A DNA stretch of 64,000 nucleotides from DATLWN01 sp963764315 (lineage in GTDB: Bacteria; Pseudomonadota; Zetaproteobacteria; Mariprofundales; Mariprofundaceae), in NCBI GenBank assembly GCA_963764315.1, contig CAVXSB010000009.1:310001-374000 (forward strand). Direction: 5' to 3'. The translations under genes and the position numbers were made by a program. This document shows positions 16,924 through 23,650 of the stretch, piece by piece. Each line of letters begins with the position of its first letter. Position 1 is the first letter of the stretch. The notes below the pieces were generated by a model. The model was given only the letters and a program-made list of their open reading frames with translations. It was not told the DNA's origin and did not search any database.

Positions 16924-18566
16924 GGAAATGGCTGTTCGCATGGTTGCTGCTGATGATTCCCGTATGTGCACAGGGCGCCGAACTCGTGGCCACCGTGGAT
17001 CACGACACCATCGGCAAGAACGAGATGATCGTGCTATCCGTGCGCATGACGGGGAGCGATGCGAACTTCCGGCTGGATACCCGTCCCCTGGACAAGGACT
17101 TCTATGTCACCCCCAAGGGTAGCGGCCATGTGGCCGGTGCCTGGCGGGAAAAGCGCTTTCAGCTCGGCCCCAAGCATACCGGCGTGTTGTCCGTTCCCGC
17201 CCTCACGGCAACCTTCCAGGGGAAGACGCTGAAAAGCCGGGCTTTCACGGTGAGCGTGCGCAATCAATCCGGCAATATCGACGATGCCCGCCTATGGATC
17301 GAGACGCATGTGGACAGGCATGCCGTCTGGCAGCGCCAGCAGGTGGTCTACCGATTCACGGTATACAGTACGAACCCGATGGTTTCGCCCCATGTCACCA
17401 GTCCCGATTTCGGGGGCTTCCAGGTGCAGACGGTGGAGGAAAACACGCCCGGCGAACAGATCATTGCCGGGCGCCGGGTGCATACCGCACAGTATGTCTA
17501 CCTGCTCTTTCCCAGGCAGGCCGGGAGTCTCCGCATCGAAGGGCCGACGATGAAGGCGAGCCTGCAGGAAAGCGTCAAGGGCTTTCGCATGGCAGCCGGT
17601 CAGGCCAGCATCGGGGATGACAAGCAGATCTTCCGCACCAAGGTTGCCCAGGGACCGCCGCAAGCGCTTCGGGTCCGTGCCTTGCCGCCTGCGGCTGCCA
17701 GCCTGCCCGTCGGCGTGGTCAGGCTGCATTCGGGCATTACCGAGGCGCAGGCCGTCGCTGGCGAACCGCTGACCTGGACCGTGACGATCCGGGGCCTGGG
17801 CATATCGGGCGAGGAGATGCCGGACCTGAAGTCGCAGATGAGGCTCGACGGCTCCTTCAAGGTCTATGCCGAAACCCCCGAAATCACCCTGGACAAGAAG
17901 CCCGGCGGCATGGTGGCCAAGGCGGTATGGCGGGAGGTGATGCTGCCGCAGAAACCCGGCGATCTGTCGCTGCCAGCGATCGCCATATCGTATTTCGATC
18001 CCCGGCTTGGGCGTATCGAGAAGGTGGCGGCGGCGGCGATCAACCTGAAGGTTTCTCCGGCGCCGCAGAGCGAGGCCCATGTCGTGTTCCAGGCCGATCC
18101 ATCCCGGTCGGGTTACAGCACGCAGCTGCTTCCCAATACCTCGCTTTGGTGGAAATGGATCGCTGCCATGGCAACGGTGCTGTGGCTGCTGACCCTGGCG
18201 CTATGGCTATCGCCGTGGCGCAGAATCCGTACCTGGATGCGGCGCGGAAAGGAAAGGCGCGCCTCCTTCAGACGGGTGCTGGCCGCCCAGGATGCCTCGG
18301 AGCAGTTCGTACGGCTGAGGGCCATGCTCGGCCTGCCGGCGCGTCTTTCCCCCCTGGGCCTGCTGGAGATGGTTCCCGAGCTGCAGGGGGATGCGATCGG
18401 TGCATGGCTTGTGAGCCTCGAGCGGGGCCGCTACGCCGCCGGAGAGCGTCCGCCGCCGCTGGACGACCGGGCTATGCGGCGAATCCGGGCCCTGCTCAGG
18501 CGCCGCCAGCCCGAGGCGCCGGTATTTTATGCGAATCAGTTCGGGCGCATCGGCGCCGGTCGGTAG
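16920..18566 (+). CDS. BatD-like protein with Ig-type repeats
   Basis: 548 residues from GTG 16920, nine bases after GGAGG. A TTG three bases earlier is an alternative. A signal peptide ends near AQGAEL, then several beta-sandwich domains, a transmembrane helix (about residues 415-433) and a cytoplasmic helical tail. This is the layout of BatD proteins. It is the last gene of the Bat operon and lies 16 bases before the 3' end of nsrR on the opposite strand. Confidence 0.85.
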   Translation: MRKWLFAWLLLMIPVCAQGAELVATVDHDTIGKNEMIVLSVRMTGSDANFRLDTRPLDKDFYVTPKGSGHVAGAWREKRFQLGPKHTGVLSVPALTATFQGKTLKSRAFTVSVRNQSGNIDDARLWIETHVDRHAVWQRQQVVYRFTVYSTNPMVSPHVTSPDFGGFQVQTVEENTPGEQIIAGRRVHTAQYVYLLFPRQAGSLRIEGPTMKASLQESVKGFRMAAGQASIGDDKQIFRTKVAQGPPQALRVRALPPAAASLPVGVVRLHSGITEAQAVAGEPLTWTVTIRGLGISGEEMPDLKSQMRLDGSFKVYAETPEITLDKKPGGMVAKAVWREVMLPQKPGDLSLPAIAISYFDPRLGRIEKVAAAAINLKVSPAPQSEAHVVFQADPSRSGYSTQLLPNTSLWWKWIAAMATVLWLLTLALWLSPWRRIRTWMRRGKERRASFRRVLAAQDASEQFVRLRAMLGLPARLSPLGLLEMVPELQGDAIGAWLVSLERGRYAAGERPPPLDDRAMRRIRALLRRRQPEAPVFYANQFGRIGAGR

Positions 18567-18582
18567 GGACTAGGCCGCGGCC

Positions 18583-19029
18583 CTAAGGGGTCAGTCCCGG
18601 CGGCGTCAGTATCTTGGCGAGTTGCTGGCGGTTGTCGAGCACATCGGACAGCGTGTAGCTGTCCAGTACCTCCATGAAGGCCCGCCTGGCCTGGTAGAGC
18701 GCCCGCTTCAGGGCGCAGGCGGCCGAAATCGGGCAGGTATTGTTCTCCTGGTCGAAGCATTCGAGCAGATCCATATGCGGTTCGGTCTTGCGCACCACCT
18801 GTCCGATGACGATCTCGTGCACCGGCATGCCCAGCCGGATGCCCCCGGATTTCCCGCGCGTGGTATGCACATAGCCGGTCTGACCGAGATTGTGCACGAC
18901 CTTGACCAGATGGTTTCGGGAGATGCCATAGGCCTCCGAAATCTCGCTGATCGTGGCTTGGTGCTCCGGCCGCATCCCCAGATATACCAGCACGCGCAGC
19001 GAATAATCCGTATAGAGCGTCAATTGCAT
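18583..19029 (-). CDS. nsrR: NsrR, Rrf2-family nitric-oxide-sensing repressor
   Basis: 148 residues. The N-terminal winged helix-turn-helix matches Rrf2 proteins (MQLTLYTDYSLRVLVYLG). Three cysteines at 91, 99 and 105 sit where NsrR binds its Fe-S cluster. Known NsrR proteins lose repression when nitric oxide attacks the cluster. Identification is strengthened by context: the gene diverges from two truncated hemoglobins and a reductase. An NsrR-like palindrome lies in the shared upstream region. Confidence 0.88.
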   Translation of the reverse strand: MQLTLYTDYSLRVLVYLGMRPEHQATISEISEAYGISRNHLVKVVHNLGQTGYVHTTRGKSGGIRLGMPVHEIVIGQVVRKTEPHMDLLECFDQENNTCPISAACALKRALYQARRAFMEVLDSYTLSDVLDNRQQLAKILTPPGLTP

Positions 19030-19048
19030 GCTTATAACATATATCTAG

Positions 19049-19096
19049 TTGACATCTTTGTCTACGCTGCCTAATGTTGCATTTCAAATGCAGCTT
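19049..19096 (+). promoter_or_regulatory. Sigma-70 promoter overlapped by an NsrR operator
   Basis: TTGACA (19049-19054), a 17-base spacer and TAATGT (19072-19077) form a strong promoter for the hemoglobin genes. Positions 19074-19096 form an 11-1-11 palindrome (ATGTTGCATTT, C, AAATGCAGCTT). It closely matches the known NsrR consensus AAGATGCATTT/AAATGCATCTT. Because the operator covers the -10 element, repression by blocking RNA polymerase is the simple reading. Confidence 0.85.
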
Positions 19097-19132
19097 ATAA
19101 CTGCTGCGTGCAAACACCCGAGGAGGATTTCC

Positions 19133-19501
19133 ATGAGTACTGTTTATGAGCAACTGGGCGGTGATGCCGCCATCAACGCCGCGGTGGATATCTTTTACCG
19201 TCGCGTGCTGGCCGATGCCTATATCAAGCGCTTTTTCGAGGGCGTGGACATGTCTAGGCAGGCCGCCAAGCAGAAGGCCTTCCTGATCATGGTGACGGGT
19301 GGTCCGAACAACTACACGGGCAAGGATATGCGCGAGGGCCACAAGCGCATGGTGCACGAAATGGGCCTGAACGACGCGCATTTCGACCATGTCCTGGCAC
19401 ATCTGCGTTCCACCCTGGCCGAGCTCGGCGTTGGCCCCGAGCTGATCAAGACGGTTATCGACGTGGCGGAGTCCACGCGCAACGACGTTCTGGACCGCTA
19501 A
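19133..19501 (+). CDS. Group I truncated hemoglobin
   Basis: 122 residues starting at ATG 19133 behind AGGAGG. Group I features are present: the YEQLGG N-terminus, an IFYRRVL B-helix with the distal Tyr, a GGPNNYTGKDM loop, and the proximal His in the REGHKRM segment. In this family the heme oxidises nitric oxide with bound O2 to nitrate. It is under the NsrR-type promoter and is followed by a paralogue and a reductase that could re-reduce the heme. Confidence 0.9.
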   Translation: MSTVYEQLGGDAAINAAVDIFYRRVLADAYIKRFFEGVDMSRQAAKQKAFLIMVTGGPNNYTGKDMREGHKRMVHEMGLNDAHFDHVLAHLRSTLAELGVGPELIKTVIDVAESTRNDVLDR

Positions 19502-19512
19502 GGAGGCGCGCC

Positions 19513-19998
19513 ATGGAAGTATTGGATATCGTTCTTCTGATCGCCCTTGTTGCCATCGTCGCCGGCGTGTTCAGCGCCGGTTCTAAGTGGGTCAGGGAAA
19601 ATGCCGGCAAGGGCGCTGCTCCGGCCACTGCCCCGGCATCCCTGTACGATCGCCTCGGCGGGCAGGGGGCCGTTGATGCCGCGGTGGATATCTTCTATCG
19701 CCGCGTGCTGGCCGACGCCTATATCAAGCGCTTTTTCGAGGGCGTGGACATGGCCAGGCAGTCCGCCAAGCAGAAGGCCTTCCTGACCATGGTGTTCGGC
19801 GGGCCGAATAGCTACACGGGCAAGGACATGCGCGAGGGGCATCGGCATCTGGTCAAGATGGGGCTCGATGGTACCCATTTCGACCATGTGCTGGCACATC
19901 TGCGTTCCACCCTGGCCGAGCTCGGCGTCGGAGAGGCAGGTATCACGGAGGTTATCAACCTCGCAGAGACCACGCGCAACGACGTGCTGGACCGCTGA
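19513..19998 (+). CDS. Membrane-anchored group I truncated hemoglobin
   Basis: 161 residues, 11 bases after the first hemoglobin. An N-terminal transmembrane helix (about residues 4-22) and a short Ala/Pro linker precede a globin domain very similar to its neighbour, including the long IFYRRVLADAYIKRFFEGVD segment. The proximal His is in REGHRHL. Tandem duplication followed by gain of a membrane anchor is the simplest history. It may clear nitric oxide near the respiratory chain. Confidence 0.88.
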   Translation: MEVLDIVLLIALVAIVAGVFSAGSKWVRENAGKGAAPATAPASLYDRLGGQGAVDAAVDIFYRRVLADAYIKRFFEGVDMARQSAKQKAFLTMVFGGPNSYTGKDMREGHRHLVKMGLDGTHFDHVLAHLRSTLAELGVGEAGITEVINLAETTRNDVLDR

Positions 19999-20019
19999 CA
20001 GACGGAGAAGGGGGCCGCC

Positions 20020-20985
20020 ATGCCATCGATTGTCTATGAAGGACGAACCTATGCCTGCACGCCTGGGGAGTCGGTACTGGATAGCCTGACCCGGCATGGC
20101 GTGCTCCTTCCCTCCTCCTGCCAGAGCGGGGTCTGCCAGACCTGCATGATGCACGCGGTGTCCGGCTCCGTTCCCGAGGCCGCGCAGCAGGGCCTGAAGG
20201 ACACGCTGAAGCTGCAGGGCTACTTCCTGGCCTGCGTCTGCCAGCCTGAGGACGATATCGAGATCCGCCAGGCCAATGTCGAGGGCCTGCGCCACCGGGC
20301 CACCGTTTCCGCTCTGGAGCGCATGAATGCCAATGTCATGCGCTTGCGCTTGCGGCCGAGCAGACCCGTGGACTTCCAGGCCGGGCAATTCATCAACCTG
20401 ATGCATCAGGATGCTGTGCGCAGCTATTCGCTGGCCAGCCTGCCCGGCGACGAGGAGCTGGAACTGCACATCCGGCATGTGCCCAATGGCAAGTTGAGCT
20501 CCTGGGTGCACGAACAGCTGCGCCTGGACGACGATATCGAATTCCATGGCCCGGCCGGAGATTGCTTCTATGTGCCGGGCAAGCCCGAGCAGCCGTTGCT
20601 GCTGATCGGTACGGGTACGGGGCTGGCGCCGCTGTACGGCATCCTGCGCGATGCCATCGGGCATGGGCATATCGGCGGCATGCACCTGTTCCACGGCAGC
20701 CTGCATCGCGACGGCCTGTACATGGTCGATGCCTTGCAGGAGTTGGCATCTGCCCATGGGAACGTGCACTACACCCCCTGCGTGCTGCACGGCGAGGCTC
20801 CGGCCGGCGGTGCGATCGGTGCCATCGACGATGTCGTCATGCAGGCCCTGCCCAATCTCGCAGGCTGGCGCGTCTACCTGTGCGGGGATCCGGAGATCGT
20901 AAGCCGGTTGCAGAGCAAAATCTTTCTCGCCGGGGCAGCCATGCAGGAGATTCACGCCGACGCCTTCACCTTCGTGCCGCACTGA
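20020..20985 (+). CDS. 2Fe-2S ferredoxin-FAD-NAD(P)H oxidoreductase
   Basis: 321 residues. The N-terminus is a plant-type 2Fe-2S domain with Cys34, Cys39 and Cys42, and a fourth Cys near 72-74. Next is an FAD-binding domain with RSYSLAS and a GKLSSWVH-type phosphate loop. The NAD-binding domain has GTGTGLAPL and ends in HADAFTF. This matches reductase components of oxygenases. Here it probably reduces the two truncated hemoglobins, completing a modular NO dioxygenase. It lies 21 bases after the second hemoglobin. Confidence 0.88.
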   Translation: MPSIVYEGRTYACTPGESVLDSLTRHGVLLPSSCQSGVCQTCMMHAVSGSVPEAAQQGLKDTLKLQGYFLACVCQPEDDIEIRQANVEGLRHRATVSALERMNANVMRLRLRPSRPVDFQAGQFINLMHQDAVRSYSLASLPGDEELELHIRHVPNGKLSSWVHEQLRLDDDIEFHGPAGDCFYVPGKPEQPLLLIGTGTGLAPLYGILRDAIGHGHIGGMHLFHGSLHRDGLYMVDALQELASAHGNVHYTPCVLHGEAPAGGAIGAIDDVVMQALPNLAGWRVYLCGDPEIVSRLQSKIFLAGAAMQEIHADAFTFVPH

Positions 20986-21062
20986 TCCCCTGCGTTGATG
21001 TCGGCGGTGTACCCTGGCGGCGTTTCGGCTAGGATGCGGGCCGAACGGAGGATTCGGTGCAC

Positions 21063-22720
21063 ATGATGGCCATGGATCGCTTACAAGCCCATTTTCACGA
21101 CCGCCGCCCGGTACTGCTCATCGTCATGGATGGCTGGGGTATGGGCTCCGGTGGACCGGAGGATGCCATTGCCCGGGCAAAGACTCCGAATTCGACCGCC
21201 TGTGGCGCGAATACGCGCATACCCGTCTGTTGACACATGGCCCCTATGTCGGGCTGGCTTCGCCCACCGATCTCGGCGGCTCGGAGGTCGGACACCTGAC
21301 CATGGGGGCGGGCCTGATTCTCGACCAGGGACCGACCCGCATCGGCAAGGCCATCGCCGACGGCTCCTTCTTCCGCTCCGATGCGCTCTGCACCGTGACC
21401 GACCACTGCCTGGAGAGCGGTGGCACCCTGCATCTGCTCGGCCTGCTCTCCGACGGCAATGTGCATTCCCATATCGACCATATCCTGGCGCTGATTGCGC
21501 ATGCGGACCATGTGGGCATCGCCCGGCTGCGCATGCACGCCCTGCTGGACGGCCGCGATGTCGGCATCCAGTCGGCGCAGATCTATGTGGCGCGGCTGGA
21601 AGAGGCCTTCGCTGCCGTCAATGCCAAGCAGGGGCGGGATTACCGCTTCGCCTCCGGCGGCGGGCGCGAGGCCGTCACCATGGATCGCGACAACAACTGG
21701 GACAAGGTGCAGGAGGGTTGGGAGCTGCATGTGCACGGTAACGGCGATCGCCGCTTTACCAGCATGCAGGCCGCCATCGATCATTTCCGCGCCGCCACGC
21801 CTGGTCTCGTCGATCAGGACATCCCGGGCTTCGTCATCGTCGACGAGGAAGGGCAGGCTGTGGGGGCGATGCAGGACGGCGATGCCGTCATCAACGTCAA
21901 CTTCCGCGGCGACCGTGCCGTCGAGATCAGCGAGGCCTTCTGCCTGGACGATTTCGATGGCTTCGATCGCGGCCGCCGTCCCGAGCTTTGCTATGCCGGC
22001 ATGATGGTCTACGACGAGGATCGCAACCTGCCGAAGCTGCAGTTGATGGGGCCGACGAAGGTCGCGGCCCCGTTCGGCAAGCGCATCCTGGAACTGGGCA
22101 TCCGCCAGTTCCGCCTGACCGAAACCCAGAAATTCCCGCATGTGACCTTCTTCTTCAACGGGGGGTATCGCGAGCCGCTGGATGCCAGCATGGAGGACTA
22201 CATCCTGATCCCGTCCGATAAGGGCGTGGACTTTGCCGATCGCCCGCGCATGCAGGCCGACAAGATCGCCGACAAGGCGGTGGAACTGATCGCCAGCGGC
22301 CACTATGGCTTCGGGCTAATCAACCTGGCCAATGCCGACATGGTCGGTCACTGCGGACGCATGGAGCCGGCGGTGCAGGCGGTCGAGGCCGTGGATGCCG
22401 CCGTCGGGCGCATCGTCGAGGCGCTGCAGGCGGCGGGCGGCAGCGCCATCATCACCGCCGACCATGGCAATGCCGAGGTCATGGAGGTGGCGACCAAGCA
22501 TGGTGAGGAGCCCTCCACCAAGCATTCGCTGAATCCCGTGCCCTGCATCCTGTTCGACGCGGATGAGAATCGGCCCTATGCCCTGCGCCAGCCCAGCGGC
22601 GGCAGCGATCCCGAGCGGGAGCCGGGGCTTTCCCATATCGCGGCGACGCTGTTCGTGATGCTGGGGATGGCGCCGCCGAAGGATATCAATCCTTCCCTAT
22701 TCGAAGCGACGGACGTGTAA
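21063..22720 (+). pseudogene. gpmI: 2,3-bisphosphoglycerate-independent phosphoglycerate mutase, one-base frameshift
   Basis: The ATG at 21063 follows GGAGG and begins a correct GpmI N-terminus (VLLIVMDGWG, metal-binding Asp). The frame breaks at about 21191, where AAT-TTC would be expected but one T is missing. Continuing in the other frame restores NFDRLWREYAHTRLLTHGPYVGL and the LGGSEVGH motif with the catalytic Ser, on to TAA at 22720. Corrected length is 552 residues, normal for the family. As read, translation stops after about 57 residues, and the ATG at 21230 would give a protein lacking the first metal site. A sequencing error in a T run is as likely as a true mutation. Confidence 0.85.
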
Positions 22721-22734
22721 TGCGCAACCGGTTT

Positions 22735-22986
22735 TTAGGACTTCTCGTTGGCCTGCTTGCTGATGTACTCAAGCATGGATTCTTCCCGCTTCTTCGAGAT
22801 GCCGCGCAGGATGACACCGGTGAAGATGATCAGGATCAGACCAAGCGTTTTCTCGTCAAGGATGTCTCCCACATTCACACTGACTGCCGAGTAACCAAGC
22901 ACGGCTAGCAAGACAGGGCTTATGGCGGCTACAATGGCGAGGCCCATGCCGACGAATCCGATTTTGAATAATGTCGAAGATTTCAA
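22735..22986 (-). CDS. 83-residue two-helix membrane protein, copy A
   Basis: Starts with TTG behind a CAGGAG ribosome binding site. Two hydrophobic helices (about 9-30 and 48-63) are followed by a conserved KKREES cytoplasmic tail. Roughly half of the residues are identical to the protein at 23216-23467, including the first eleven. No family was recognised. Its 3' end converges on gpmI, 14 bases away. Confidence 0.68.
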   Translation of the reverse strand: MKSSTLFKIGFVGMGLAIVAAISPVLLAVLGYSAVSVNVGDILDEKTLGLILIIFTGVILRGISKKREESMLEYISKQANEKS

Positions 22987-23215
22987 TCCAAGCTCCTGTC
23001 CGTCGCCGATGAATGTTGCATCATCGGCGAATCCGTGGCTGTTCGACCATCAGGGTGATTTCACCGCTTTACTGGGGTCATGGCAAGCCCCCGCGTTGGC
23101 GCATGTATGTGCCCGAGATAGATCGCGGCCACTGTGTTCGTGATGCTCGGCCTTAGGCCGTCGGAGGATATCCGTACCTCGCTCGGAAATGCCGGCCGCA
23201 TAAGCGGGGCACGCG

Positions 23216-23467
23216 TCAGTGCTTCTCCTCGCCCTGTTTTTCGATATAGGCAAGGATGGACTCCTCCCGTTTCTTCCTGACAGCGTGGAAGATGATGGCA
23301 CTGAAGCAGATCAGAACCATCGTTAGCAGCTTCTCATTCACAACGGCGGCGACGCGGGTGCTGATCTCCGGGTTGCCGAACACGGCTACCACGATGGGTA
23401 CCAGCACGAAAATGACGGATATCCCCGAGCCGATAAAACCAATCTTGAACAAGGTCGAAGATTTCAA
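23216..23467 (-). CDS. 83-residue two-helix membrane protein, copy B
   Basis: Same length, TTG start, ribosome binding site (CAGGAGG) and topology as copy A. The N-terminal MKSSTLFKIGF and the KKREES tail motif are identical, while the helices have diverged. Retention of reading frame, length and the unusual start in both copies argues that both are translated. Function unknown. Confidence 0.68.
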   Translation of the reverse strand: MKSSTLFKIGFIGSGISVIFVLVPIVVAVFGNPEISTRVAAVVNEKLLTMVLICFSAIIFHAVRKKREESILAYIEKQGEEKH

Positions 23468-23650
23468 CCCAACCTCCTGTCCATCGCCGATGATTCATCG
23501 CCGAGTCCGGTTTGATCGCCTTCCGGGCGAGGCCAGTAGGGTCATTCCACCGCGTTGCCGCGGTCATGGCAAGTCCCGCGTTGGCGCACACATGTGCTAG
23601 AACGTAGACATCGGCCGGGTGCTGCGGCATTCGCATAGGGGGAGTTCGGC

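Larger units (their letters stand above)
22735..23620 (-). repeat. Diverged tandem duplication of about 450 bases (gene plus upstream region)
   Basis: Unit A (about 22735-23150) and unit B (about 23216-23620) share coding sequence and also upstream sequence. The shared upstream pieces include a CTCCTGTCC(G/A)TCGCCGATGA stretch and a GTCATGGCAAG...CGCGTTGGCGCA stretch. The duplicated upstream part probably carries each gene's own promoter. Confidence 0.7.

Noticed and set aside
21188..21193. GAATTC at the gpmI frameshift, considered as a possible cloning or assembly junction
   Set aside because: The enzyme sequence continues in register on both sides once one base is added, so no join of unrelated sequences is needed.
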